From Undaria pinnatifida (lineage: Eukaryota; Sar; Phaeophyceae; Laminariales; Alariaceae): a stretch of 64,000 nt of DNA. A model generated the notes under the pieces. The model saw only the letters and a list, made by a program, of their open reading frames with translations. It made no database searches and was not told where the DNA came from. The DNA lies in NCBI GenBank assembly GCA_012845835.1, contig JABAKD010000016.1:13117507-13181506 (forward strand), read 5' to 3'. A program made the translations under genes and the position numbers. Shown in pieces: positions 11,315 to 22,289 of this stretch. Each line of letters opens with the position of its first letter. Position 1 is the first letter of the stretch.

Positions 11315-11591
11315 GGTTCGTTAGCTCCAAGCGGGGTAGGTTTCAAGTCATGGTACTACATCTCCCAACCACAGGGTAGAGTCAAGTCGAGCAGAGAACT
11401 CATGTGTGAGACCTCTGAAAAGAGAACTCGAGCGTAAGACCTCCGAGAAGAGTGAGCTCCCGAGCGAGAGCGCACAGCAGTATACCACCAAGAACGCCAA
11501 CCAGGTACTACTAGGCACCCAATTAAAGTCCAGAAGCCCGAACGGCACGAAACTGATACGTAACTGTCATACTGAAAATCCCAAATCAACA
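11315..11591 (+). repeat. Family X copy A, right LTR
   Basis: Matches the left LTR along its whole length with scattered substitutions. The first base of the expected TG is G here. Gypsy-derived sequence starts right after ATCAACA. Confidence 0.8.
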
Positions 11592-12960
11592 ATATAAGAG
11601 GTCAGCCGGCGGCGGAGAAGAGGAGTCCAACGATAGGAAGTGGATGGCGGCGTAGCACACGGGCTCTGCGCGTTGTTCGCGCGCTCAGTCGCTGTAGATG
11701 TAGCGCTCAACGCGGGCGAGGAGGTGGGGGTCCTCGTTGAGGTCGACAACAGGATCCGAGAGCAGAAGCGTCGGTGTTGATGGGGACGTCGGAGAAGACG
11801 TCGAAGGAGGGGCCGGCCTTGGTGGGGTTGGTGCGGGTGACGCGGGCTGCGTGGGGGCGACAGCTGGAGGCGTTGTCTTCGGAGGAGGTCTTGGCTTGGC
11901 CGAGGCCGGGGGCGTGGGCGGTCGTCGGGTGGATGTAGGTCTTTTGGATACGGTTGGTTGCGGACGGCGTCCAAACCCATAGTCTGCGGTAGGTCGGGGG
12001 GTTCCCGCGGCGGCGGCGGCGCGATAGCGGGTCCGAGAAGAGATCAGACCCGAAGGCGGTGATTCCGTGGTGCCAATGGTGGACAGCGGGGAGACGACGG
12101 GTGGCCTGGAAGCCGAGCCAGGAGGAGCGCCGGTGTTCACGGCGGTATTCTAGGGGCTGACGAGCGGCCTGGCGGTGGAGTCGCGGCTCGAAATAGGCCT
12201 GACGAAGATGTTGGGCGTGCCGTGGTGCTCTATGCGTGATCCCAGTAGGCGGAAGTCGCCATAGTCATCGGCGGTAAAGGGAAGAGGCTGAATTGGTGGA
12301 ATGGGTCTTGAAGGGGGGGGACACGAGCCCACCCAAGCTGATACCCGGTGTAGGCGGCTCGTTCGGTGCGAAGCCGCAGGGGCGGATGAGGTAGATGCCA
12401 ACAGTATCGGGGCCAGTGAGGCGGCTGCGTCCAGTGCGGTCGGCGGCGGTAGCTGGTTGTGGTAGGCGTAAAAATAAGTTGGCGTTGCCGTTGGCCGTAC
12501 TTTTGCGGTACTCCAGCGTGTAGGTGTAGGTGTAAGCCGAAAGGAACTCGAGCCAGCGCCGGACGCGAGCATTGTGCTCGCCAACCTTGGCGATGTTCTC
12601 GAGTGCCTTATGGTTCGAATATATTTGGAAGCGGGTAGACCACAGATGCCCGCGTAGTCGCTTGATCGCCCAGACGATGCTACCGGCCTCGAGATCGAGG
12701 GGTGTCCATGAACGTTCGGGGTCCAGGGTGGCGCGGCTGATGTAGATGATGGGGCGGACGGAGCCGTGAGGTTGTTCTTGCTCGAGAGTCGCTCCGAAGC
12801 CGTCGAGGTTAGCGTCGCAGTAGAGGCGGAAAGGGCGGGAGTTGTCGACGACGGCGTCCTAGTCGGGGTAGACGAGGATCCTTTGCTCGTTAAGGTGGCG
12901 CCCTACTTGAGTAGAGCGTTGATGGGGCAAAGATGTCTGGAAAGGTTTATAGGAACTTTT
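11592..12960 (-). pseudogene. Gypsy RNase H and proline-rich linker
   Basis: From high to low coordinate the minus strand encodes LYCDANLDGFGATLEQEQP (RNase H start), RSWTPLDLEAGSIVWAIKRL, YSNHKALENIAKVGEHNARV (the usual Asp of YTDHKAL is Asn) and RRWLEFLSAYTYTLEYRKS. A Pro/Thr/Ser-rich linker with SLGGLV and FTADDYGDFR blocks follows, ending at DPHLLARVERYIYSD and a stop near 11685. Reading requires frame changes. A stop and frameshift near 12950 separate it from the RT. Confidence 0.85.
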
Positions 12961-13410
12961 CGTAGCAGTTGATGCCTCCGAGGAGTGATCGCACCTGTTT
13001 CTTGTCGGTGGGCATGAGCATTCTGGTGAGGACGTCGATCTTGTCGGAGTTGGGGCTGTAGCCGCTAGCGGAGATGGTGTGCTCCAGCAACTCGGCGGTA
13101 GTGGCGCCAATTTTGGCCTTGGAGCGAGAAAGTTTGAGGTGGGGCTTACGGAGGTGACCAAAAAGGGCTCGGATGTTGACGACGTGGTCGGTGGGGTCGG
13201 GGTCGAAGACGATGATGTCGTCGAGGTTTGCGGCGACGCGTTTCAAGCCTTTGATGACCTCGTGAATGTCCTTAACGAACCAACCGGGGGAGGCACTGCT
13301 GCCTTGCGGCATCACAAGCCACTCGAAGAGCCGGTCCGGCGTGCAAAACGCCGTCAAAGGGATGGTATCCTTGTCGATGGTGATTTGGTGGAACGAGGAG
13401 ACCAAATCCC
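12947..13410 (-). pseudogene. Gypsy reverse transcriptase fragment
   Basis: Encodes DLVSSFHQITIDKDTIPLTA, then TPDRLFEWLVMPQG, the catalytic block NLDDIIVF (Asn where Tyr/Phe is usual), and RSLLGGINCYEKFL. This corresponds to Ty3-type RT motifs from about block 3 to the connection domain. The N-terminal half is absent because a LINE 3' end begins at about 13410. Confidence 0.9.
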
Positions 13411-14018
13411 TCCCCAGTGCCATTGATGATGCACCTGATACCCTCTATGAACCCAATTTCGTATTTATAGAGAGGTCCTAGGGTCTGCTTATGTGACATT
13501 TTTTCTCTTTTCCTTTTTTTCTCTTTTCCTTACCTTGCTTCCTCTTCTTGTCTTCTTGTCTTTTCTTGTTTTTCTTGCCTTGTCTTGTCTTTCTTTTCCA
13601 TTTTCATCTTTCGCTTTCTTTCTTTTCTTTTCTTTATCTTTTTTTTCTCTTCTTTGTTTCTTTCTTCCAATTGACTTGCGTTGCGTCTGTCGTGCGTATG
13701 CGTAGTGATAGGTACTACGTGCAATATACACGTGGTAGTCTTCCTTGGGTGGCAAGCGGTATAATATATAGTCGGTCTTTCCAGGCGCAAGTAGTGAGAC
13801 GTATGCACCAGTATGGACCTGGCACATCGTAGGCTGACTCCCGATTTCACTTTTACATGTTTGTGGTGGAGGCATGAATTGCGTCAGCTGTGATATACCT
13901 GGTATGCGTGTACCAACTTTGGTTTGTTTGTGTTTCTTCCCTGGAGTATTCCTCAGCTCCAGAGTGACTGGAGCCTGTCCTGTGACCACGGACTTGGTTG
14001 TGCGAGTGAATGTCAAGC

Positions 14019-14055
<37 letters not shown>
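13410..14055 (+). mobile_element. LINE-A 3' end, copy 1, with (CAA)n tail
   Basis: From CAGTGCCATTGATGATG this matches the reverse complement of LINE-A copies at 18.65-19.23 / 26.83 kb and 30.9-31.5 kb. A pyrimidine-rich tract (13500-13665) is followed by a conserved 3' region containing GGAGCCTGTCCTGTGACCAC. It ends in a (CAA)n tail at about 14018-14054. The copy is 5'-truncated and abuts the gypsy RT. Confidence 0.85.
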
Positions 14056-14345
14056 TACCGGTCGCCCCGGTGGCGTATCAGGTTATCCTCGAGCCTGGTA
14101 TAGGTCAAATGTTTCGTGAGTTCGAATCCCCCCGAGTGCATACTCGTATAAATTCGCGGGGGGTTTTCTTGTGCACAAATTGACTCGCGGAAAGCGCGAG
14201 AGCGTGAGTTAGCAACACTCGATGGAAATTGGACGAGCAATGGGATTGCTGAACCCTATGCGCGATAAACGTTGAAGCCAAGAACCGGGGGGGGGAAGGG
14301 ACGACACCTGTGACCACGGCTTGTCCAGAAGCTGGAAAGTATATA
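14056..14345 (+). mobile_element. tRNA-derived SINE-like element, copy 2
   Basis: Begins right after the LINE (CAA)n tail. The A-box-like TGGCGTATCAGG is at 14071-14082 and the B-box-like GAGTTCGAATCCC at about 14118-14130. The body matches copy 1 (3190-3505, reversed) to the end near GACCACGGCTTGTCCAGAAG. T-stem pairing is poor, so this is a SINE head and not a working tRNA. Confidence 0.72.
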
Positions 14346-14384
14346 TATTGTGTGTGAAAAAACAAAATGAAATAAAAACGCTGT

Positions 14385-15060
14385 TGTGGTTTTCTCACAT
14401 TAACTCTTGTAAAAAAATCTAGAGCCCGTGGTCACACAAAGGTGCTGGAGCCCTAGGAAGATCCGACAAAACCAAAAGAAATCAAATTTCGTCCGGTAAA
14501 ACCTCTCCCGCCTAAAACGCGCGATACGAAGAAGGCGCACAAGTGAAAAGATCCAATGTTTGTGCAAACTAAACTCACACGGCCGCGGGTATCCACTCAA
14601 CTACGGCATAGAGTTCCCCCGTTCCCACAACTAACCTACTCGCGGTTACAAACTACAGCGGTTGGGCTGTCTGCACCGCACGAACCGCACGGTAATCGTG
14701 TGCGCGTAGGTGAGTTGTTAAAGTTTCGTTTTTGGCTTTCTCGCATTAACTCTTGTAAAAAAATCTAGAGCCCGTGGTCACACAAACGTGCTGGAGCCCT
14801 AGGAAGATCTGAAAAACCAAAATAAATCAAAATTCGCTCGGTAAATACTACCTGGTACGCTTTCCCGCCTAAAACGCACGACACTAAGAAGGCGCACAAC
14901 AAGTGAAAATATCCAATGTGCAAACTGAACTCACATGTATCCACTCAACTACAGCATAGAGTTCCCTGTTCCCACAACCAACCAACTCGCGGCTACAAAC
15001 TACAGCGGTTGGGCTGTCTGCACCGTACGAACCGGACGGTAATCGTGAGCACAGACGAAC
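14385..15060. repeat. Tandem duplication, about 345-bp offset
   Basis: Two copies of about 310 bp start near 14398 and 14743 (ATTAACTCTTGTAAAAAAAT, GAGCCCGTGGTCACACAAA). They run through GGTTGGGCTGTCTGCACCG to the GGTAATCGTG region. The start resembles the antisense of the LINE-A 3' terminus (CACATTCACTCGCATAA..CCGTGGTCACA), so these may be diverged LINE or SINE tails. Confidence 0.7.
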
Positions 15061-15179
15061 GCGCCTGCTGTCTGGAGTGCTGTCAGAGTGACGACCCGCG
15101 GGCATGCAGTGAAACAAGAGCAATCGAACCAAAAACCACAATACAAATATCAATGATCGCCCCGCCTTCCCGAGTTATT

Positions 15180-16500
15180 TGACAGGTTGCATCGCAGCTA
15201 CGACGCCCGTGCCTGGAAATTGAAAATTGCGGGGGGTCGTTCCCCATGAAGGGTATACACGTCTTCTACAAACTCTACAAAAATCAGTGACGTAAGCAAC
15301 ATGTTGTACTACTGCCTCGTAAAAAAACCTGAAAAAAAAAGACGATCGCTGCTCTCATGATGATGGTGTGCGTGCGGGCTGTGGGTCTCCGTGTGCCATC
15401 CTCCTGCTGTTGTTAAGTTAAGTGGGGGGACGCAGAGTGCCCCCTGCAGGTCTGCCAATTGAGCAGGTCCTCGGAGAGTACTCGCTTTCGTTTCCTTCGT
15501 AGAGATTTAGCTTTATCTATTCGTTTCCACCAGAGCCCCGGATAGCTTCTGAGATCGGAGGCACGTGCCTCCGATCTACTTCCAAACTTCCCCGAATATA
15601 AAACACCAACCTTATCATACAAAAACCATCCAAATTGTCTCAAATTCGGATAATTACAGGCTTTTCGAGGCCGTATCTTAACACTAGCCCACCCTGATGA
15701 GTCGCATATATATGCAGAAATTTGGGAGATTCGGGGAAACTCCGGTTCTTCTACGAACTCGACCACGAGTCGAAGATGCGGCTCCTCAAAACCCACTCCC
15801 ACATATCTAACCGTTTGGCTATGGAGCCAGGAGCACGCGAAGAAAACCAGTTGAAAGAAACGCAGACCCTACAACAAGGCAAAAGTCACCCATCAAAAAT
15901 CTGCCGCGTGCCGCCGGTGTGGCGGGGGGGGGCAGAGAAGGCTCTAGAACCTGCCGCATGCCGCCGGTGTGGCGGGGGGGGCAGGAAAGGCTCTACGGCA
16001 AACCAACCACAGAAAAGGTACTATAGCGAAGCGAGCCCTCGTCAATATGGAGGGGAACCCAGACGCTAATAAAAGGGAGAAGTCATGCGAAAAACCTCCC
16101 GCGGGCCATCGGTAAGGCGGGGGGTTAGACGAGGAAACGACAAATACCCGGGATGAAAAAATGGCAACACTTACAGCCCCGCTAGGGGGGGAAGTGTTGA
16201 GACGAGAAAAAAAAAAGTTGAACAAATACAACACACAAAAGATAAGAGATGACACACAGACCCGTACATAGCCCTGTACCACGTTACGCCCGAACAGGGT
16301 ACCCTGGTCGTTCCCCCGGCTGTGGGCTGAGGAGGGCGTTGGCAGGGCAAAATCGAACAATGACGAAAAGGCGACAGCCCTGCGCCTCAGATAGCGGCGT
16401 TTTACCCGAACCCTGACCCGGCACTGAGCAAGTTCAACAGGACAGAAATAAAAGTTAATGGAAGAACCGCCCGAAAATCCGAGGCCGTATCTTAACACTG
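15180..16500. other. Unassigned repeat-rich stretch
   Basis: No coherent gene was found. Notable contents are a 26-bp perfect palindrome at 15552-15577, two copies of CGAGGCCGTATCTTAACACT (15671 and 16481), and three units around GCCGCCGGTGTGGCGGGGG at 15900-16010. The match to 4690-4800 noted there also lies here (15680-15790). Confidence 0.5.
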
Positions 16501-16513
16501 TGGTTCTCCATGG

Positions 16514-17013
16514 NNNNNNNNNNNNNNNNNNNNNNNNNNNNNNNNNNNNNNNNNNNNNNNNNNNNNNNNNNNNNNNNNNNNNNNNNNNNNNNNNNNNNNN
16601 NNNNNNNNNNNNNNNNNNNNNNNNNNNNNNNNNNNNNNNNNNNNNNNNNNNNNNNNNNNNNNNNNNNNNNNNNNNNNNNNNNNNNNNNNNNNNNNNNNNN
16701 NNNNNNNNNNNNNNNNNNNNNNNNNNNNNNNNNNNNNNNNNNNNNNNNNNNNNNNNNNNNNNNNNNNNNNNNNNNNNNNNNNNNNNNNNNNNNNNNNNNN
16801 NNNNNNNNNNNNNNNNNNNNNNNNNNNNNNNNNNNNNNNNNNNNNNNNNNNNNNNNNNNNNNNNNNNNNNNNNNNNNNNNNNNNNNNNNNNNNNNNNNNN
16901 NNNNNNNNNNNNNNNNNNNNNNNNNNNNNNNNNNNNNNNNNNNNNNNNNNNNNNNNNNNNNNNNNNNNNNNNNNNNNNNNNNNNNNNNNNNNNNNNNNNN
17001 NNNNNNNNNNNNN
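16514..17013. other. Assembly gap, 500 N
   Basis: Exactly 500 consecutive N characters, a scaffold gap of conventional size. Reading frames through it are meaningless. Confidence 0.99.
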
Positions 17014-17084
17014 CCCGCCCCGCCCCCCTCCAAACCCGCTCGCTTTTGATCAAAACCGGGCCCCCCCCCTTTTTTCCCTTCACA

Positions 17085-17335
17085 GCTGTCAGATTTTGTC
17101 CCCCTCAGAAACGGGTTTTATAGTTTCCGCGCACAGACTGACTAAAATCATCCTGTTGACCCTGATAGCTACACTGTAGCTGTAAGGGGAGTCGCCGACC
17201 TATATCCTTAATGAGGACACACAACTCGTAATGCGCGCGATCGGAGTATCACACACAGCTTGCAAAGATGAGTTTCGACGAAATCTTCGATCTCACAGCT
17301 GGAGTGTATTTTAATTTTTATAATATATGTGACAC
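17085..17335 (+). repeat. MSFD-type repeat, copy 2 (frame intact)
   Basis: A C-rich block (17014-17070) precedes TTTTATAGTTTCCGCGCAC, GAGTCGCCGACCTATATCC, AGGACACACAA, GCGCGATCGGAGTATCACAC and AGCTTGCAAAG. The ATG at 17268 opens a frame reading MSFDEIFDLTAGVYFNFYNI before running into a stop a few codons later. The C-rich block and TATAGTTTCCGCG box recur at 41.5 and 63.25 kb. Confidence 0.8.
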
Positions 17336-17339
17336 TAGT

Positions 17340-18480
17340 ATCCTGACAGCATAAAGCCTGTGTATGACTTTTTTGTTTTTGTCTATTTCGTATTCTCTCT
17401 TCCAATGTATTTCTGTTGCTGACGTATGTATGTTGTGCCTGTCGTACCCAGTACTAGGGCATGACATTGCGTTGTCGAATGCATTACGATGCATTATCTC
17501 TGTGTCGTAGCTTGTGACCACAGAGCTGATCTTTCTAGGGTGAAGAATCAGTACAGACACTGGGTGTACTGGATGTCGACGAGTAGAAGAACGGTTTAAT
17601 GTGAAGAACACACACACATGACGGAAGGCTGGCGAGATACACGTACTACAGCAGTATTTTGCCAAATTTAAACAGCGTAGATGCGATGCAATGGCCAAAA
17701 TGTACGAAGTGTACGCTAAAACAGCAGCATGTTGACAAATGGCAACATAGAGCCCTGTACCTGGTATGTCATAAGCTGGTAAGAATTGCACACTGGACAA
17801 CGGTAGTTCCGCCATAGCAGTGCAGGGCCCGTGTATGTCTTATAACTGGAGAGATGGCACGTGCGACACCACCAGTGTATAAAAACAAAACGAAAGTTTG
17901 CACAAAAAAACAGTACAACAAGTAGTAATTCCCCAAGACAAATTTGAACAGAAGTTACTCGTACGTGCTTGCAAGAAACAAGCGAACAAAGTACCTGGGA
18001 GCTGATAACAAGGCAAACAAGGGAAATGCATCGAAACAAAATAACAAACAAACCAGGGGCAAACCGAAACGACTTCGGGATGGCGGTGGAAACGGGGGTA
18101 TCAGGACAAGACGCAACTTTACTTACAGGCCTGAAACCCTGGGAGTCAGATTCGGTACAACACCAGACCTGGTGGGAAGGTAGGTCTGCTACATGGCTAT
18201 GAGGGTGTGCCACGCCCGTAAGGAACGTGTCAACCCATACTTGTGTGCGTACCACTGCTGTGCACGCTGATTCGAATACACACGCATCCGTATACAACGG
18301 CAGCTATAGCTTGCGCTGTCGGGGTTGTAACGAAAACCACTCATGGGGACCGCTTACGCTATACCTACAACGGGACCCGACGGGTGCGCCAGCTAGCGTT
18401 GGGCTGCGAAAGCAACTGAGTTAAATCGACACACGAAGCGTATGAAAATACGTGGAAGTGTGGTGAGTTAACGCTTTATT
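17340..18480. other. No gene supported
   Basis: A 193-codon open frame on the minus strand (17716-18297) has a hydrophobic, cysteine-rich composition typical of chance translation and shows no domain. Nothing else was recognised. Confidence 0.5.
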
Positions 18481-18647
18481 TTTCCCCATCCGCCGTGGCA
18501 TAAAAAAAAAAAAAAAAAAAACGCTACATTTTTTCAACCGTGCGCGCTGTTTTCGCAGGGGGCCAATTGGTTGGGACCCATACAAACGTTCCGGAGATCG
18601 CAGAACGTTCTGATGGTAGTGTCATCACGTACGTGTCATATCGCCAT

Positions 18648-19230
18648 GTTGTTGTTGTTGTTTTCACATAAACTCGCATAATCAAGTCCGTGGTCACAGG
18701 ACAGGCTCCAGTCACTCTGGAGCTGAGGAATACCCCAGGGAAAACATACACAACCCAAGGTGGTACACGCATATATCACAGATGATGCAATTCATGCCTC
18801 CACCAGAAACATACAAAAGTGAAATCGGGAGTCAGTCTACGATATGCCAGGTCCAGGCCGGTGCATACGTCTCACCACTCACGCCTGAAGAAACCAAATA
18901 TTCCGATTGCCACCCAAGGAAGACTACCACGTCATATATTACACGTAGTATCTATCACTACGCATACGCACGACAGGCGTAAGTCAATTGGAGAAAAAGA
19001 AACAAAGAAAAGAAAAAGATGAAGATAAGGAAAGAAAAGGAAAGAAAAACGAAGCAAACGAAACAAAACAAAAAAGGCCAGCAAAGAGAAGAAAAAGACA
19101 AGAAAAGCAAGACGAGAAAAGCAAGAAAAAACAAGACAAGAAAGCGAGGAAAAAAGATAAAAAGACAAAAAAAAAGAAAAAGAAGAAAGAGAATATTGTT
19201 ATATATCAGCAGAACCTAGGAACTGGCTAA
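18648..19230 (-). mobile_element. LINE-A copy 2, 3' portion
   Basis: Antisense orientation: a (TTG)n tract at 18648 is the complement of the (CAA)n tail. It is followed by CACATAAACTCGCATAATCA, CCGTGGTCACAGGACAGGCT and a purine-rich tract (18985-19195). The segment stops at AACTGGCTAA, where the Harbinger element is inserted. The copy resumes at 26829. Confidence 0.88.
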
Positions 19231-19249
19231 GGGCCGTTCTTATCGGAGA
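19231..19249 (+). repeat. Harbinger left terminal inverted repeat
   Basis: GGGCCGTTCTTATCGGAGA, preceded by TAA (19228-19230). Just inside lies a subterminal array of five CCTAATTTT units at 19261-19305. Confidence 0.95.
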
Positions 19250-19510
19250 GCTTTTTTTGTCCTAATTTTCCTAATTTTCCTAATTTTCCTAATTTTCCTA
19301 ATTTTCCATATTTTGTCTCAAAATACGGAGGCGTTATGTCATAATTTTGGAAATTCTTCAGGCCCAAAAAATATGGAAAAGTTAACAATCACAAATTAGG
19401 AAATCCTGTCGTCGATTTCCTAATTTCGAAGGCAGTGCTCCCGCAAGCGCCGTGGCTCAACGCTGGGACCATCGGGTAGCCTCAAACGTTGACCACTGCG
19501 GCCCAACATT

Positions 19511-21983
19511 ATGGCCGACGGAAGGAAGCGGCCTGGGCCTCCAGAGGATTCATCCTTGGCTCGGACGAAGCAACGATCCATGAGCCTTCCCAACCTTCAA
19601 AAAACGAGGCGCATTTACCAAAGGCTATCGCTGGTGTCCTCGTCGTGTTCGGCATGCTCCTGACAGCAGGAGCTACACTCTATGCTCCCAAGACACGGAC
19701 GCCTATCTACGAGCCGCACGGTATGACATGGCCAGAGTTCAGAGAGGATCTACGTCGGCGCAAGGCTTTCCGCAGGACTGTTCGAAGGTCTGAGGCGAGC
19801 TTCGTGAAGCTTCGTCCAGCTATCCAAAAGAACGAGCGCTTTGGAAGTGAGTGTCATGTGATGTACCCTGGTACCTGATATACGAGTACGTAGTTTGTCT
19901 TCGCATCCCAAGGCTGTACCCTCTGCAGCCCAGATGCGTTGTAAGGCTCAGCACTCGCTTGGAGCATCTCCCATCTACCATACCCTCTGTATATGATAGC
20001 TTGTATGCCCGGTACGTTGCACGGCAACTCGTGCTGCTGCAAGGCGGTATGTACTCATGATCTAAAAACCACCTGTACATACGCAAGTAATAAAACATCA
20101 GCTGTGAGATGATCTTCCACAAAATCCCGGCCATAGAACACATGGTACGACTACGAGTACGTGCTACCTACGAGTACGTGATACCGGCACCAGGTACCTG
20201 GTATACGAGTACGTAGTTTGTCTTCGCATCCCAAGGCTGTACCCTCTGCAGCCCAGATGCGTTGTAAGGCTCAGCTCTTGCTTGGAGCATTTCCCATCTA
20301 CCATCCCATCTGTACATGACAGTTTGTATGCCCGGTACGTTGCACGGCAACTCGTGCTGCTGCAAGGCGGTGTGTACTCATGAACAAAAAACCACCTGTA
20401 CAGAGTCTATACAAAGCAATAAAACATCAGCTGTGAGATAGATCTTCCCCAAAATCCTGGCACATGGAACGACTACGAGTACATGCTACCTACGAGTACG
20501 TGATACCGGCACCAGGTACCTGGTGTATGAGTACGTGGGTGAATCTTTCGTGGTTTACGGAGGGAGCTATGTGTTAGGGTTATGGCAGCTGTTCGTACAT
20601 ACGGTAGCACTGCAACAGCAGTAGTCGCGTTAGGCAATGCAAGGGTAGTGCATTGCGGCAAGCAGAAGTGCGTTGCGGCAGGCACAGCAACGGGATAAGC
20701 AATGCTGCTGTGCCGGATGGGGTTGGAGCTCGGTCGAGGTGGACACCAACATTCTATCGTTTTTGCTCTTACCCAGGACTGCGTTGCGCGAAGCATGGAG
20801 CTATCTAGGTGGAAATCCGGCTGGCGATAGGCCTGCGAATGCTGGCGGCGGGTTCCTACCTGGATATCGCACCGAGCTTTGGCATTTCACTGTCCACGGT
20901 TTTCACCATCATGGGAAAGGTCGTCGACGCGATCAACAACACCCGTGAAGTCGGCCAGTTCTGTCTTTCCGCAGACAGACGAAAAGTGCCGATTTTTTGA
21001 CGCGGGATTCGAGGTGAGGGTACGTGTACTATTGATATAACAGCAACCTGTCACAGCAGCAGTAGTCTATGGCGTGGTTATGCAAGCTGTACGTAAGATA
21101 TTGAATTCTATAGAGATGGTTTCCGAAGGCAGGCCTGCTTATTTCTTCGTGAGGAACCTTGGTTTCGGCGTCCTGATGTGACCCCCTCTGAAGTACGCCT
21201 CCCCGGCCCTGTTCTTGTTCGTCCATATGTCAGGCCAAGAGCACCAACGGATTCTTCGATCATGTTGTGTCTGCCACAGATGATCTGTTGATCGAGATGA
21301 AAGCGCCACCTGCAAAGAGCACCTCCCACACCGTATCGTACTTCTCAGGCAGCAAGACGAGATTCGGCTTTAACGTACATGCCACGTGCGATGCCAACTA
21401 TCGCTTCTGCAGCGTCTCGATCATCGCTCCGGGGGCTGCCAACGATTGGTCGGCGTGGACCCGATCTTCTGTGGCAAAGGCAACTATGCGCCTTCCAGAC
21501 GGGTACCACATCACCGAGTGTGCGGCGTACCCAATCAGCGGCAAGTTGCTCACGCCGTACCCCGGGAAAAGCTTGCCATAGGACCAGAACACCTTCAACT
21601 TCTACCTGAGCCACCTGCGGATGAAGATCGAACAGTCGTTCGGCATCCTCGTGTCAACGTGGGGCATTCTGTGGAGGCCCCTCAGTGTAGGGTTTGCAGG
21701 CCGGACAGACCTGATCGTCGCCCTCTTTCGCCTGTAAAACTTCTGCCGACATGAGCAAACCAAAGTGGTCGCGTCGGAAGAAGACTACAAGACAGAAAAG
21801 GGGCGAATCCTACTGGCGACGGGCGGGGTTCTGCCGCCTGCGTGCAAGAGTGCGGTCCAACCGGCAGGCCCAGCCGCCAAACCCACGCGAAGCAGCGAAA
21901 CTCCCACGCGAGCGGCGACCACTTCGCTCTTAGCCTACAGCAGACAGTTCCGCCCGAAGGAGAATATTCTCAGGAACGCCTAG
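19511..21983 (+). pseudogene. HARBI1-like DDE transposase, spliced and degraded
   Basis: Exon 1 starts at ATG 19511 (MADGRKRPGPPEDSS). A frameshift in the A-run near 19605 leads to a hydrophobic AIAGVLVVFGMLLTAGATLY segment and then GMTWPEFREDLRRRKAFRR, the N-terminal helical region. A donor-like GTGAGT is at 19847. Exon 2 from 20809 (after TCTAG) gives AIGLRMLAAGSYLDIAPSFG, the helix-turn-helix-like block. Exon 3, after a pyrimidine-rich acceptor ending at 21233, gives AKSTNGFFDHVVSATDDLLI with the first Asp, APGAANDWSAW with the second Asp and KIEQSFGILVSTWGILWRPL with the Glu. In-frame stops at 21579 (TAG) and about 21735 (TAA) plus at least two frameshifts make it non-functional as read. 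The three catalytic positions are still present. Confidence 0.85.
19868..20537. repeat. Two tandem copies of a 322-bp unit in the transposase intron
   Basis: The unit starts at GGTACCTG.TATACGAGTACG (19869 and 20193). It runs through GCATCCCAAGGCTGTACCCT and ends before a partial third start at 20514. It lies wholly between the putative donor at 19847 and exon 2. Confidence 0.85.
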
Positions 21984-22289
21984 ATTACTACGCGTTGTAT
22001 AATGCGTAGGTAGAGAGTTTGTCGGCATCCGAGCGTTGTACGGCGGGGGCGATTGTGCGGTACAAGGAGGATGGGAATGGCGTGTGGAGGATGGGAGGTG
22101 GGCCGGAGTATAAGCTATTGGAGATGGACGTGATGGTCGTCAACGGGTGAGCGTTGGGCCAGAAAAAGGACGAGTGTCAACCGTGGTGATGAACGTCTGA
22201 TGGCATGGCCTTTTTAATACTGAGGCGGAGGGGGGGGGGGGGTTGGTTGTTGGATTCGATACGTGCATCTGACGGCGTGGTTTTTTCTA

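Larger units (their letters stand above)
8469..11591 (+). mobile_element. Non-coding LTR retrotransposon family X, copy A, nested in gypsy
   Basis: Two direct repeats of equal length (8469-8745 and 11315-11591) begin (T)GTTCGTTAGC and end CCCAAATCARCA, so the termini are TG..CA. They enclose about 2.57 kb with no recognisable gag or pol. The element separates the gypsy linker from the gypsy integrase. Related copies are at 53309-54101 (partial) and 60379-61929 (complete but shorter). Copy A contains about 1.47 kb (9580-11050) that is missing from the 60-kb copy. No clear target duplication was found. It is probably a LARD/TRIM-like non-autonomous element. Confidence 0.75.
6581..13410 (-). mobile_element. 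Ty3/gypsy retrotransposon remnant, pol region, interrupted
   Basis: Minus-strand pol domains run from high to low coordinate in Ty3 order: reverse transcriptase, RNase H, a proline-rich linker, integrase, a GPF-type/chromodomain tail and a C-terminal domain. The element is split by a 3.1-kb LTR element at 8469-11591. Its RT is cut at the N-terminal side near 13410 by a LINE 3' end, and no gag or protease is joined to it. Several frameshifts and stops show it is dead. Confidence 0.9.

Noticed and set aside
14056-14140. tRNA gene on the plus strand (and its relative at 3420-3505)
   Set aside because: A- and B-box-like motifs are present, but no acceptor stem can be formed and the T-stem pairs poorly. 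The unit is repeated with a common non-tRNA body, so it was called a SINE.
15697-15722. Hammerhead ribozyme
   Set aside because: The CTGATGAG..GAAA core is present, but stems I and III could not be paired, stem II is awkward, and the related sequence at 4.7 kb lacks the core. Retained only as a low-interest observation.
16455-17123. Long open frames across the N stretch
   Set aside because: They exist only because N is read without stops. The region is an assembly gap.
17716-18297. 193-codon minus-strand frame
   Set aside because: No motif, chance-like composition rich in Cys/Phe/Val, and no supporting context.
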